From positions 2,604,001 to 2,668,000 of the forward strand of contig JAWUZG010000052.1 in NCBI GenBank assembly GCA_036785705.1: a DNA stretch of 64,000 bases. Reading direction: 5' to 3'. The position numbers were made by a program, and so were the translations under genes. This document shows, piece after piece, positions 12,851 through 27,499 of the stretch. Under the pieces are notes generated by a model. The model was given only the letters and a program-made list of their open reading frames with translations. It was not told the origin of the DNA and did not search any database. Each line of letters opens with the position of its first letter. Position 1 is the first letter of the stretch. This DNA comes from Acanthornis magna (lineage: Eukaryota; Chordata; Aves; Passeriformes; Acanthizidae).

Positions 12851-15204
12851 TTCCTCCTCAGCCTACTTTTCATCCTGCACTTCTTTATCAAACAGACTTC
12901 TCCCTGTAGCAGATGGTGATGAGCAGTGTCTAATGAGTTGCATGGTAATCATGAGGAGAGGAGGTGATAGAGGCTTGTCATGTCCAGGGGCCACAGCTGC
13001 AAAATATTCTTCTATCAAGTGAACACAGAGATGTGAGAGGGGAAAGTGTCTTCCTGTATCCCATAGCACATTTGGTAATCTCTGAGCACTAGAAGACTAA
13101 ATCCTTGTTGACAGCTCAGTAACCTGCACTTTTCTTAGCATTTTGTTTCAGTAAAGCAGTTATTTACCGTGTTTGTACAGACAGATTAGTTGTTTTGGTT
13201 TTTCTCCTTGATAATAAATACACAAAATAACACTGCCTCATCAGTCTTGGTCAGTCTCCTCATCCTGCTTTCTGCTCCACAATGACCTTTCCATGCTGAC
13301 TGAATAATGTGTCCCTTACATAATTTGTAACAGATATAGATTGCTTACCTTCCCTTTCTGCTTGATGACACACTGATTAATAGCACCATGAGAACTATCT
13401 CCTCGTGATCAATTAATCATCTGTCATAATTTTTCAGTAGCTAAAAAATTATTAATTTTGGGTGCTTCTTATAGTGAAGGTTGACAATATTAGAAAGGAG
13501 AATATGTTCCCTTTGCTTCGCTGGGGACCCAAGTCTAAAAACCTCATAGAAATAGATATGTGTCGAGGCATTTATCCTTCTGTACTTTGGATTGTAATAA
13601 CTCCTTTCAGGGAATATATCAAAGTATTCACTAAATGTCAGTTGCTCAGGGAACTTGATAATGGAAAAGCAGTGCCTTTCTTGGGTACATATTAAAGGTT
13701 TGAAGTCTGGGCCAGACAGCCCCAGCTCTGTTCATGAATAGTAGGATTCATGAGTAAAATTATTCATCTTCACTCATAATTTAATGACTTGTATGCAGAG
13801 AATTAGTAGATTTATTATCTCCTGCTAGAACTCCTCAGAGCTAACAAAGGTGAAGTAGATCTTCACAGAGACCTCTACTTCAACACTAAGCTCTTGGCAT
13901 ATAGGGGATCTCACCTGAGAATATGGAGGACTCAGTGACTCTCTCTTTTTTTCTCTAGATTTATAGTTTGAGTTCTCACTGGAGAGCACGTCAGGGAGTT
14001 CATAATAAAGGAGAATCCTGGTTCGGCATCATTATAAACCTAAGTGCTCAGAAGACAATAGTCAAACACAATATTATTTGAGAAGCATGATGCGGAAAAT
14101 GGACTTTACCATATTTTGCTAACTCTTAAAATCCAAACCTATGTAAAACTGCATAGTACTATGTAGATCTAATGATATTTGAAACAATAACACTACACCT
14201 GAAAGGCTAAACACCCTAAATTATTTCTGTACAGAGAGATTTCACATTTGAAGGCTTCCTTTAGAACTTGAAAAAGCCAAAGCTACTTCTCTCTTCTTCT
14301 CATTCATTTTAAAGACCTCAAACAAACCTAAACACAAACCCAAAAATTTATCTAATAGTAAAAAAAAAACAACTACACCATGCATTCTTCCCTTCTCGTT
14401 TGAGCACATATCCTAAGTACAGGGCTCGCAAGCAGAGACATGTAGAGCTTCCAAATAAGTATGCATTGTGGCGATGCAGATTCTGAAGATGGTATTCTTG
14501 GACCAGACTATTCTTAGTCCTAATGCTGTTCCAAAGGACTGATAATCCTTTGAATGCTAGGCATAGTAACATCACTGGAGACAAAAAACCTGCGATGAAA
14601 TTTGTATTTTTTGGGTTTGGTTTGGCCATTGATATAGGGTCAAACAGTCTTGAGAGTATAGGAGGTAAATGATCTTTCTTGGTTTTGTTTATTCCAATTA
14701 AAGGAAGTACTAAATACATCTGTAAAACATGCACAAAGACCCAATAGAAGAGAGGTAAACCAAATATTGCAGTATTCATGAATGCTCTCCCTAGATTTTG
14801 GATAGAAAACAAAGCATTCTTGGGCACATAAAGCAACATTTCCTTGCTTTTTTAAATTCCCAAGATTCATCTTCAGCATTGAAATTTCACATAAGAATTT
14901 AGTTACCCTAAAGATAAACAACTCTTTATGTCTTCCTGCATTTGTACAGTTTTTTGTATGAAAACTCAGAGGTCTGTGGTGGTATTTTAAATGAAATTGT
15001 AATGGCACAGTTGCATGATAAAAAAATGATTTAAAAAAGAGTCAAATTATGGAGCTCTTTGAATGGCCAGTCCAGTTGGATAGGAATCTAATTATACAAA
15101 ACCGGTGCAGGGGTTTCCATTCTCTTGAATGAGAACCTTTGGCTCTCAAGAAGCTGGAATGCTACCAGAGAACAAATAATTCCTTTTCTGAAAACCTAAT
15201 ACAA

Positions 15205-15230
15205 TATTATTATTATAATTATTATTATTT
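15205..15230. repeat. (ATT)n low-complexity tract
   Basis: TATTATTATTATAATTATTA and continuation: trinucleotide repeat with one TAA interruption. Confidence 0.9.
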
Positions 15231-17027
15231 CATTACAAATATTATTTCCTTAGTAAATTATATAAGCAGGAAAATAGCTGCTTTATGAGAAGTAAGTAAC
15301 ACCATTGTTAAGCTATCCTCTCAAAAGACAGCAGTTAATTTTGTATTTAATATTAACAACACTTGAATGTAACAGAAACATGGAAGCCAAATATTTACAT
15401 TATGTGGTGTTGCCTCTTGAATAAGTGGCTGTTCTTAAAGACCAGCTTGAGAATTACACGTAGGCAGACAATAGGCTTTTCCAAAAATAATTCAGCATGA
15501 TTAATGGTTTTGACCAAAGAAGTTAATTATATGCCTTCATAAAAGGTTAACTCCCACTAACCGTGGGTCTAGCTGTCTGAGATTTTCTTTTCTGTATATT
15601 TTTTTGATAGCTGACATTTCTATTACCACATGTTACTGCAGAATGGATTCCCTTGCAAAATATGAAACTGAAATCAAAATCATATCTTAAATTACTCTTT
15701 ATTTTTAGCAGTTTTCATATTTGCTGGTGTTTAGACCAGCCTCTGAATTTTATTTCATCAACTTCTTCCTTTTTTCCTCTGAATTAATTTTTTTCCTTTT
15801 CTCCCAGTTGTTTTCACCAATAAATTTACAGGCAGATGTTGGTAGGTTAAGCTGAAACTATGCAAATGAATTAGTAAATTAGACTGCATTTGCTGAGACT
15901 AGATAAGCTATTAAAATTCTTCTACTGGTCTGTAGAATTTACAGAGGGAAGAAAAAAGAAAGGGGTGAAAAAAAGAAATTGAACCTTCTACAGAAAGTTT
16001 ATATAAAACCTCAAAATAAATGGTGGATTGTAAATTGTTCTACCCCCCTTTATCTTCAGAATTTGCTTCCTCTTTATTAAAAAGTAAGCCAAAGCCAGCC
16101 TCAAATCCTGAGTATTTTAGGCTTTTTGGACCCTGCAGAGCATTATATCTTAGATTCGTAAGCAAGTCTTTCAGTTTTCCTTTTCTGATCTGTCCTTTAA
16201 CTTGGGTAACTTGGAAGAATTCATGAGGAAGGAAGGAAGGTATTTAAAATAGTTGCAGGATTAATTTTACCTGCTCTTATAGATGTAGAGGTATCTTAAA
16301 TATCACTTACTAGGATAGAGTGAAAAGTTGAATTGTCCCTGAAAATGCTACCTTTTGGCCACTTTACTTCAAACATAAATATGTCTATTAGGTTATTTGA
16401 CTTCACTTCATTAACATGCCATTTTTCCCAACACTTGCAATAATAGTCAGCTGTTCACAAGAATTCAGAAGTGTGCTTAATTACATGAAGCATCTTTAAA
16501 TGTTTCACTCGAGTTGTTTCACTGCATGTCCTTTTTTTCTCTGCTAGATATGATTTAATGGATAAGGTCATGATGCCAGATAAATTTCACCTCTTAAACT
16601 GTTTTTCAATATATAATAACTGATTGTTATAATTGATACTGACTGTAATTTATATTGATTATTTTTCCAGGGAAATATCTTCAGGTCACCTTTTCTTCAC
16701 CAAACTACTCTTCAGTGACCTAGTGTTGGTGGTATTCTGGGGTGCTGAAGTATGGGAATAACAAGGGTCACTTAAGCTAAACCACTGCAGTTTGATACAA
16801 AATTGGCTTATTGTATTTGCTGTAATGGACCATCAATCACATGAAAGGAATTTTGATTAGTTCTGGCAGCTGATTTTTATAAGTAAGTTTGTGGGTAACT
16901 CAAACATTCCTATATCCTAGTCTCTGTAAACTGTTAGGATTTCACTTCAAGCTAGAATTATGCTGTGTTGCCCATGCCATAGAGATAAAATCCTTCTAAA
17001 CTTTTCCAGATAGCTGATGCAGTGGAT

Positions 17028-17050
17028 TATTTGTTTATTTATTTATTTGT
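17028..17050. repeat. (ATTT)n short repeat
   Basis: TTTATTTATTTATTT core with a TTTG unit on each side. Confidence 0.85.
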
Positions 17051-18996
17051 CTCTTAGGATCTTTTCAGATTTACTTGTGTATACAACTTACTCTTCTGTA
17101 TGAATGCTAATACTTCAACATTACCACAGTATCTGATGGTCACCATTGTTATTCTTATTAGGCATTTTGATAGCTACTCCTGTGGCAACAGAGAAATATC
17201 AAATCTTTCTCAAGGTCAGAACTCAAATCACATTATGCCTGCAGGGTGAGGCTTACAGTGAGAGGTAATATCTTTTAGTAGGCTAATACATACACAGGGA
17301 AGAGACAAACCAGAACTTGGACACAAAAACCACTCCTCAGAGAACTGTGACTGTCACAACACCGTGTTCCACTTGGAAAAAAAATCACAGTTGCTCGGCA
17401 AAATGTATTGTGCAGATATGTACATTAAGTTTTCAGTATCGTCAGGGCAGAACTCACAGAGTTAATTCTCTCGGGAAAACTTGTTCCCATTGTTATTTAC
17501 AGAGCTTGAGTTTTCTGCAGATCTTCTTGCCAATAAAAATATTTTCGCCTGAAAGCAAGCATAACAACAGTAAACAAGGTTGGAAAGTACATTTAAAAAA
17601 GGGCTCAAGCTTCTATTTACCCAGCATTAATAAATGCCCAGGTGGTTTGAATTCCCTTAGCTTCGTTAATCAGTGCAGCAAATGGCAGAGGACAAGAGGG
17701 AAAGATAAAAGACATTTCTACAGAAGTAAAAGAGTACACAAGACCTAATTCTCTCCCAACAAGAATAAGTGAACATGACTTAATACTTATATTCTGTATT
17801 GTAACAGCTTTACAGCACTGTCTGGACTAATTTCATATTTTACCCTTTCTTGAGTCATATTTTAAGCCATTTCTGAAGTGGGTTGTATCAAGTAAGGAGT
17901 CCTACTTAAGATCTTCATGGATAGACAACTCCAGACACAAGAACAGTCTTAGGCATCTGTTTTGGAACTAAGGTGGGTTGTATCCTCTTATGTTTAAATC
18001 TACAATCCCAAGCCCTTTGAACAGGTTTTGCCCAACCCTGGAGAGCTTGATGTTTCACAGACCCACAGTCACCTGGTCTTTCAGCACATGCAAATCACCA
18101 TTCTTTTTACAGGACTGAATTTGACACTCCTTTTGCATAAGCTTTGTGATTGATTATAAAAAATGGGATGGATTATGTTAAAAAAAAGAGGCATCACATA
18201 ACATTGCATTATAAAAGTTAGAGAAGGCATAAAAGTGTAAAATACTAGTTCAAATGAACAGTTTTTTTTTAAATTGGGTTTGGTTTTGGTACTTTGGAGT
18301 TTTTTTGAGACATTATGGTTATATCTCCTAATTCGTCTGGAATATCAGTGCTCTGATTTTGTTCAAAGAATTTAAAACAGGTCTTACTGGCTGATAACAT
18401 AATGACTATGTCATCCTCTATGTAAATGTTCTCATTTTTGCTGGTATTATTGTCTAATACCAATATTCAATGTATTGTACTGCTGATATAATGAGATACT
18501 TCTGACAGTCCGGACTATCTGAAGGAAAAACTACACAACAAAACATTCAACATTTATTATATAAATGTTGTATAATAGCTGGTGGGCTATGCTATCCACC
18601 TCAGTTTGTTTAGCTTCATTATTAACTCCTCAAGTCAGTCAGATAGAAGTCAATGTAAACATTTCAGAAATAACGAATGAACGGGTGACAACATATGGAA
18701 GTAAAGAAGGCTCCAGCTGAATTGCACACAAGAGGCTGACAGGCTGTCAGAACCTGTCAGATTTGCACTTCTAACAAATAAGGAGCATTTCCAGATAGCT
18801 TTATTAGTTAGTTCATCTCAAAAGGAATAGATGGTATCACAACTGCTCCGAGAATTCACCGTGAATCCATGCATCAAATAGGTGCATATGAAGCTTTATT
18901 ATATCTGAGCCTTCTGGTGCAGTCAATTGAATGACTCAGTCTAGCTTGACTTTGGGTTTAGATGCGGGCTAGCTGGCTGCCATCCAATCCAGGTAA

Positions 18997-19048
18997 GCAT
19001 AGATAAGTATAGATACAGGTATAGGATATATACATACAGGATATATTG
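18997..19048. repeat. Degenerate ATAG/ATACAGG-type short repeat
   Basis: ATAGATAAGTATAGATACAG is followed by two ACAGGATATA-like units; low-complexity slippage pattern. Confidence 0.55.
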
Positions 19049-20000
19049 GTGGCTGGGGAGGAGGCATTGAGAGAGAAACTGGAGATCGCCATTCTCTCAC
19101 TTGGAACTTAGAGCCCATGACTATCACTTAGAAAACAAAGGGCTAACCCCAAGGCCATGGACACCAATGGAAATTTTTCACTGTCTTCTTTTATGGATTT
19201 AAGCAGACTCCAAACTTGCAATCTTTTCTATCAGTATTTTATTTTATCCAAAAGTACTTCTCACTGAGAAGTCTAAAAAGAGAGAAGTGGCATAGGTCAG
19301 GGCTGGGAAGGCTCTTGAATATAGCTGGAAGAGATTGTTTTGTTTAGAAAACAAGAGGCGAAATGGAGCTATATTTCTTCTTTGTAGTTATATCAATGGG
19401 ATAAACAACAGAGAGTGAGATGAGTTATGTGAGATGAAAAAGTGATGCAAGAACAAATAGAAATAAACATAGGTTGAAAATCGGGTAGCCTAAACTTTTG
19501 CAGACTGATTTTAGAACAGGCTTCCAATCACAGTATTAAAAGTAAAAATAAAACTAGCAAGGTTTAAAAGGGAACTCATTTAGCTTATATGGAACATGGC
19601 TCAGACTGAAGCAGTGAGGAATAGGACCCTGATTCATTAATTTCTCATCAGTCATTTTTTTCTAAATTGTAACCTCTTAAAGCTAAAAGGGTAGAGAAAA
19701 GCACTCCCTCCCTGTCCATCCTGTGATTAAACTGGAGATGTCTCCTACACATTGAGATGAGAGAGAAAAATACTGCCTATGAGTATCTTGTGAGAGATCC
19801 TAGAATGATGTTCCCATCAATTCCTGTGGTCTGAAGTTAGTTTGTTTCTTTTCCATTTATAAGAAAACCAACAGGATTTAAGCTGAAAACCCCAAATTTT
19901 GGTGAAGCTAAAAAGGTATTTCATTACTTTTTTTTTCCTGTAAAAAGTATATATACTCTAGGGAAGGGGAGGAGTAGAAAGGAGGAAAGGGAGCAGGATA

Positions 20001-23000
20001 AGAGGATAGATATGTTGTAACATTACACATGCTTTGTTTGGCAGCAGCATGTAGGCTATAAATGCAGTGCTACTCTACTATAGGACAGACTATGTGCACA
20101 TACAGGTCCTAAACTTTTCTTTAGGATTTGTTGATTGCTAAACTCAAATTATTTTATTGTTAAACTTTTCTATTGTTAGGTTGAAATCAATACCAGTTGT
20201 TTCCTTCTGCTTTCACTGTCGCTGTCTCAATTCCTTTCTTATTTATGCCACACTGCAACAGGGTTTGGTCATTATTGTGCACACCCTGTTGTACATGAAG
20301 GATATATGCAAATACCTGGGAAAGGCTGTTAGCAGTCGCTTTGAGATAGGCTTTCTTTTTGGTCACAATGATAAGATTAAAAAGAGTATATGGGCACAAC
20401 ATGTGGCTATGAAACATCCTTCTCCTTCACTGACAGCTGCAATTGCTGCTCCTGGACAAATGAGGCATAGTAACTTTTACTCACTACAATAAGAAGAAAA
20501 CTAGAAGCCTCCCAAGCAGCTACACCAATGACAAGGAAGGAAATTGCAGCCACTGATATTTGGTTATTCTCCCAGATTAAAGTTTTGCCTTGCCATGATC
20601 ACATGGGAGTCAATCGATTGATTCAATAGACCACATGCTTTCTGGGTTTAAAACATGGTGATTACGCCTTACATGTATACATGCGAAATACGTCAGTTTT
20701 AAAACAAACAGAAGACGGAAATTATATCTAATAATATTTTATAAAGCAGGTAAATGTATAATGTTACTGAAAGGCTTTCAGTTGATGCTGTTTCCTAAGG
20801 AGTAAAAGAGAGTGGAGTAGAGTGCTTCTTTTGACCCGTGGACCGGGTGAAAAGAAGGAATATAATTTTTAATTGCAGCAGCAGGTACTGAGCCTCCAAA
20901 ACAATTTTTTTCATTGTTGTCTAGTAATTCTCTGCAGCAAAATCTTAGTCCAAGACCTTGACATGACCCATGATGAACAATGAGGTGTGTGATTTTTTGG
21001 ACTAGCCTCAGGGCTGAGCTGCATGGCTTTTAATTGGGTCAAGGCAGACTTACAACAGAGTTTAAAGTCTTTTCTATTTTTTTCTTATTGTCATGATAGT
21101 GGCTCAGTTTGATAACATAATTTCAGAACATTATCACGTAAGTGGCTTTCATATTGAATAGTGAAATATAACAGGATAAGAAAACTAATGCCTGCTAGAC
21201 ATCTCTTACAATAAGCTTCTGCACCTTTTCACCACAAAATGACATCTGTGACCGTTCTCTTCCCTTTTCAGTACCATCAGTCAGTATGAAAGGCTCTGTT
21301 CCATGATTAAAAATAGATCACCCCACCTATTAAATGTTGTTCAGCAGTACGTGCTTGTCTGCCTTGAAAGCCAATGAAAGAAGGTAACGGTATGGAATTA
21401 TATAGGCAAATATTCTTTTGTGTTCATATTTTCTTCATTAGCTTGATAAAAATCTGTGACAAAGACAGGAAAACAATTAAGCATGGTACTCAGGTACCCC
21501 AAGTGTCTTCCTCCTTGTCCAGAGAAAGAAAATCCAAAGTACTCTGAACATGCAGGTATTGAAACCTAGAGATAAAGTGCATTTGAAAATTAATCCATTC
21601 AGGGAAGAGTAAAATCTCCATCCTTTGCATGATGCATAAGCTACCTCAAAAATACATTCAGCTTTCTCTCTTGCTTCTGACCGCACACACTTTTATTTTG
21701 CAAACACTATACTATTTTATTTATTTAATTAATAACTCATTTTATTATTATGCCTGCATATTTCTTCATTTTCCATAACTACCAACCCCACTCTTTGTAG
21801 TTATGAATGTTTTTCACTTACAGATGAGAAAATTTCTCAATGAGGGACACCTCTTTATGTGCTGACAATATTACTTTATTGCTTGTTTTATGAATTAGTT
21901 ACTAAAATAATAATCTATTACAGTATTTGCTGAATACTTTGGACCACTAGCCATCTTTCAAAGATTTGTCTTTATGTTTCATTTCTGATTCAGAGTGATA
22001 TCAGCCATGTGTGTCATAGAGTTTGGCTAAAGACTACAGATAGACTGCTAGCTACTGTGATTTGTCACTGCCTTAGTAGTTTGTACAGAGACATTTGCAA
22101 AGAATAGTAGTGATAGTAATTGAACATGTCTGATATGCTCATAAGTGTAAAAATAATGTTATTTTATAAATAAAACTATGGTAACAGTCACACAATGCAG
22201 AAGAACATCTTAATCTCAAAAGTTAATGACAAAAAAAAGTACTTTCCCAATGTCAAGACTCTTGTCAAATTGTTTTCCTGTGTTGAATTTGGTAAGTAAT
22301 AAATGACCTTATTCTGAAGATTGGTCACATTGTACAAAAAAATGGAAAAGGAACAGTAACTGTCAAATCTAGGTGTAAGCCACATGACAAGTATAGCAAT
22401 AAAAATAAAAATAATAATATTAAAAAAGCCATCTGGTATGCACCATGAAAAAAAAGGAATTGATACTTTTGTAAGTGGGTTTTGAATCATAGAGAACTGA
22501 ATAGTTTTTGTACTTTACCCACCACCACCTGCTTTTCTGTTCCTTCACGTCTAAAGGTTTGAGCCCATTTCTGCTGCAAAGCTGTGGGTGCTGATGGCAT
22601 AATCCCAGCACACTGCGCTTCTGCCTCATTTTCTAAACAAATCAAGCAGGGGCAGCAACACTGCATTGGTCTGATATGCCTGAGCACATCTAGAAAATAT
22701 TAACCTGAGAGTAGATGCTTTCTGTCTTGGCAGAAGCTGACTCTACCCTGAGGATTTCATTCAAAAGTAGAGTAGTACTATGATTCCCTTTTTTGCAGGC
22801 AGAAAAGTAAACCAGGAAAAAATTTTTAAGTTTTTCTACTGCCAATATATCACCGGATGGTATTTTACACATAGATAACTACAAAAAATAAAGATAACCA
22901 TCAAAAAGAACTGTACACAGCCCACTGAAACATGAGAAGTATGTGACAAAGGCACACTAAAATTCCATGCCTTACCCACATAGTCATTTTTCCTCTTTGA

Positions 23001-26000
23001 GAAGTATTGGACTAATTTTCAAACGATAAAAGCAACCACTAAACCCCTGGCACCAATCTCCATGGTGGGCAGAGCTGCAAACTTTAAATCATGTGGATGA
23101 TACTAAAAGCACAAGTTTAATCCTTGGAGGGTAGGGTTTCTCTACACAGGAATTATTTAAATTTGGCTCTCAAAGTTTGGGAATGAAGGAATTACCTTAG
23201 AGGATAATACACAAGTACATTTGATGTCTTGATCCCCAAATTTCATAATGAACTACGACAGTTTGTTTGTGATGCTGCTGAGAGAGCCTGAATTTTTGAA
23301 GACATAACTTGACCCTTATACATTTGTCTAGCTCTGTTTACACTGAACAAATAGCAGGAAAAATACAGATCAAGAATGGGTTGTATAAGAAACCCTCAAC
23401 AACAGGGATACTGCTTTGATTTTCCTCCTTGGATGACCTGGGAAATAAAGAACAGTATTAAGACATAGTACACTGACTTAAGTAAATTCTGAAGCTGAGC
23501 AGTTTTGCCTTGTGGATCTGTTGCACAGGGAGAGCAGCTGTAATTTAATGGATTAAATTTGAGTTCAAGAGATTGAAAGCTCCGGAGTGTTGAGTGAAAC
23601 AGCCCCTCATCAATAATGTGAGTTTGTGGTGGAGGCTGAAGACTCTGAACCTCAGTGACCTGGCTTATCTGTAAAACATGGAAAGCAAAGCTGTTATCTA
23701 AGAGCACAACAGGTGTATGAGGGAATAGGAAATCTAAGTCATTAATAAAAATGGGCTTGGTCAGAGATTTTCCATATCATCTTTCTTTCCCCTCCTGAAT
23801 TTGAATATATAATAGTTGAATTTAATGAAGGGGGAAAAAAAGCCACAAAACCACCAAATTTCTTGTAGAATGCAGATTTTTGTTTTAAAGATTCTTGGAA
23901 CTCTTAACTTTTTTTTTTTTTTTTTAACCCAATGAATAAATAAGAGTTCAGGACTTGCATGGGGACCTGCTACTTAAGTACCTTTCTCTCAGGTTTATTT
24001 TATTTGATTTTGTTTTTTCACAATAATACCTTTCAATTAGCACCCTTACTTTTCCCCTCTGTCTTTAGGCTGCTCTGTTGCTACTCCAAGTTTTCAAAGA
24101 ATCTTTTGTTCCCCAAAATTCTCTCTTGCTTTTGGTTTTCATGCATAATTTTGTTCAGAGGCCTTGCTTTTAGATGACTTTAGCAGTCTATAATTAAGAC
24201 TAATTAAAAAATATCAGCAATATGGAAGATTCTCATTTACCTTACAGTAAAAAACCTCATCAGATTTTATGTATCCCTAGTACAGTGCTTTTCTTCTGGG
24301 CTCTGCTAAACACCAACATTTCTTTGCAGGCTCATGGAAAATTTTACCCTTTGTTTACTGACAAGATGACTAAGTTTTGATTAAAGTCTCAACTTCTCTT
24401 TCAGTAATAATAACAAACAATTTTTAAGAACTAACTGATATAATCCAGCTGGATTTTTTACAGAATTACTAGAGAGATTGGACACCAAAAAATAAAAAAG
24501 GAATTAAGGTGGAAAGAAAGAAGATTGTCGTGTCCTTTAATCTCCCACAAATCTATTGGTATCACAGTCATTTTCTTACACTGTATAACCACATTAGTGT
24601 AAAACTGACCATACCTCCACTGACTAAAAAACAAAAAAAAAGTTACACCAGAGTTTAAAAGGAATGAATGTTGTTGATGATGACAGAAATTTCCTGTATG
24701 CATTATTAATCTTGTGACTCTGTAGGATCCTACCATGCATGCTGGCTTTGGCTCTGGAGAACAAGAATTTATTTCTCAGAGACTAGGAGCTGGAGAGGTG
24801 AGTGGAGTTTTCAGCAGTGTATGTGGCTATAAAGACAAATTAGCCTGTTCTTCTGCATATCACTTGGAGCAGAATTTCTCTAAAGAACACCTGTATCAAG
24901 AGTAAAACCTCGTGCTGGGTTATAACTTAGCTTAAAAGAGTTCAGACAGTAGTTAATCTATCACAACTTACTGCACTTTCCTCAAGGGGGTAAAGTTACA
25001 CTTGCAGGTAAAAATGAGGGCCTTGTTCCTAGTCTAATTTTGTTATTCTTCACTTCCCAGGCACTGCATCTTATTGCCCTCCTCTCTACCAGTTTAAAGA
25101 GCCTTTTCATACCAGAGAACTTTTCCCCATGCAGGGCATACCGACTTTCTTTTTGATAAGTTTCTTAGCCTGAGTTACTTCACTCTTCCAGTCTCCGATA
25201 GAAATGTTCTAGTGAAATGTTCCTGACGTTTAGTTCAATTGCATTTTTGAACCTTTCCTCTCCCTGGTGCTTCCACCCCAAAATATCTGCAAAAACTTGG
25301 ACGTCTTCAGAGCACAAAAGAAGTCATCAGAGAGCTATGGGGAACAGGAATGTACCACCACCAGTCTTAGGCCCCAGCATTCCATCTGTTTACTGCTTTC
25401 TTATCTAAGTTTTCCTGTCTTTGGACATCTAAAATTTCTCATGTAGAAAAGAGAGGGGAAACATCATGGGCTTTTCACATTTTTATTTTAAAATTTCCAT
25501 TTTCTTGTACAAGTTTCTATGAAAAATTTGGCATATGAAAATACACAGCACATTCAGCCTGAGATATATAGCTGCTATATAATATAGGGTTTATATAGAT
25601 AATATAAGTCTTATCCAAGGGTTTTTTTTAAGCTATCTAATGTATGTAGAAAATTCTCAAAATAAGATTCTCACTCAAGGCTCTTTGGGGACTTTGTTGA
25701 AAGGCAAGAAAATCAATTGTTTGTATAATAACCATTTCAGGCATGGGCTGAAGCACACAATTATTTATCAATAAATCAGGTTCTATGAAATGCAGGTGAA
25801 CAAAATAAAAAGTAGGAAATAAAAGATTCTGCATTTATACAGGAAATCCTATGTACTATTTCAAACAAATTTAGAGTGGTGAATAAAAAGCTTTTTATTA
25901 CTGCAGGACAATGAAACACAGAGATGATTGATGTACCATCAGAAGCCCCACAGATAGAAGAACTAAACTGAGATGTGCCTAAGGTATGAGTCCCTCTTGC

Positions 26001-27499
26001 CCTATTTACAGTGCTTTTTCACAGAGCCTGCTAAACTTTGTAAGGATCGGAGCTGGCTTAATTTCTTTCAAATCCAGTCTGGAAAGAAGTTATCCCATAT
26101 AAATGTTTGTTGAATAATGTATTTGAATGAAAATTGTTCAATCGGCTCTATGAAAGCACAATGTTTGCAACTGCATGTGAATATACTCTGTAAGAAGCTC
26201 AAGCACTAGAAGTAATTCATGGGCTCTTCACAGCAAGCAGTCAGTTATCAAGCCACATGACAGCAAGGTATATGATCACAACATCAGTTCAATGCAAAAA
26301 GCAATTTTCCAAAGAAATCATGACAGCTGGCTCATAGATAACTGGGCTGCTTTTGCTGTCAACTTTTAAATAATAGCCCATAATACAAAAAACCCTACCC
26401 AAAGCTCTTGTAGGAAAAGTGTTTTGAGTGAGCTATTTGATTCATAGTATTTTGATATGAGATTTAACAATTTAACCCTTTAAGATTCAAGAGCTTTCAG
26501 ACTGCTCACCTGAAAGCTTAGAGGATACAAAGGACTTAATCACTGAAATAAAATATAGGATCGTATTTATCTAATGCCTCAGAAATAAGTGAGGAAAATA
26601 TACTGCATATTCACAAATTTTAAATTTTTTGTACTTTGTGTCAATGACCTTTTACTCAGAGTATGGGTGTGTAAGAACATAGTCAATACCAGGGTCTTTC
26701 CTACTTTTGTGTTTGTGCTAATTTGTATCAAGTTGTTAGAATTTACCTCTCAAAATAAGGATGGAATTTTCTGTGTTCTAATGACTTAGAGGAAGATATG
26801 CAACATTGAATCAATGGTTTGTTTAAAATTTGTTATAAACTGAGTATAATGTATTAAAACAAGAAGCAGTGATCCCCAAAGACACTGTGGGCAATCTTGG
26901 TGATTTAGCTGCACTAGTTGAAAAACAGCTGACAAAAAAACTAGAAACATAGAAAGAAAGGGAAAAAGAGAGAAACTGGATGATATTTACATACATATGT
27001 GTCCTGTACTTTCTGATCAGTTTGAGGACAGAGATAACTAACTGATGACATTAAAATGGAATGATGAAAGGGAAGTACATCCCAGTGGTGTCCAGCGGAA
27101 TGATACTGAGAGCTGAGAAACCTCAGCACATATCACCCTGAAGCATGTGAGAGGATTTGTTGCTGAAGTACAAAAGTAAAAGCTAAAATAAGCCAAAGTA
27201 TAGTGAGAAAAAACAACAAAAGAGACCACCAGTGCTCTGAGAGGTGATCTGAGAATCATCCAAAGGTTCTCACTTTTGGTCAGAGCAGTAGTTTGGAGCT
27301 AGAGATGTTTGTATAGACGAAGATTCTCAAAAAGAAGGTTAATTAAAAACTGTTAAGCATCTCACCCTTACTTGGGTTTTTTCTACAGTCAGCAAGAAAA
27401 GCAAGGCATTTCTGAAAGCTTCCACAGGGCTAGCCTGAGATTTTAACATTTCGCCTTGACTTTGTACAGTAAATCAAGTCATCTCCATGCTGATGAGAT
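20001..27499. other. No gene seen
   Basis: AT-rich unique sequence; T17 run at 23909. Frames here (for example 23396-23707 minus, 22188-22490 minus) are leucine/phenylalanine-rich translations of AT-rich DNA without motifs. Confidence 0.55.
23909..23925. repeat. T17 homopolymer
   Basis: Seventeen T bases within AT-rich sequence; no flanking element recognised. Confidence 0.95.

Larger units (their letters stand above)
12851..20000. other. No gene seen
   Basis: AT-rich unique sequence with the low-complexity tracts listed separately. It holds the longest repeat-free frame outside the receptor (14348-14839 minus, 163 codons), which shows no recognised family. A short palindrome CAACATTTA/TAAATGTTG lies at 18548-18570. 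Confidence 0.55.

Noticed and set aside
12621..13022. Plus-strand frame of 133 codons
   Set aside because: Starts in antisense CR1 and runs into unique sequence; no motif and no independent support.
17317..17748. Plus-strand frame of 143 codons
   Set aside because: Ser/Thr/Lys-rich without motif; no repeat or splice support; length is within chance for the window.
18548..18570. Palindrome CAACATTTA/TAAATGTTG
   Set aside because: Nine pairs with a 5-base loop, all AT-rich; such stems are frequent by chance in this composition.
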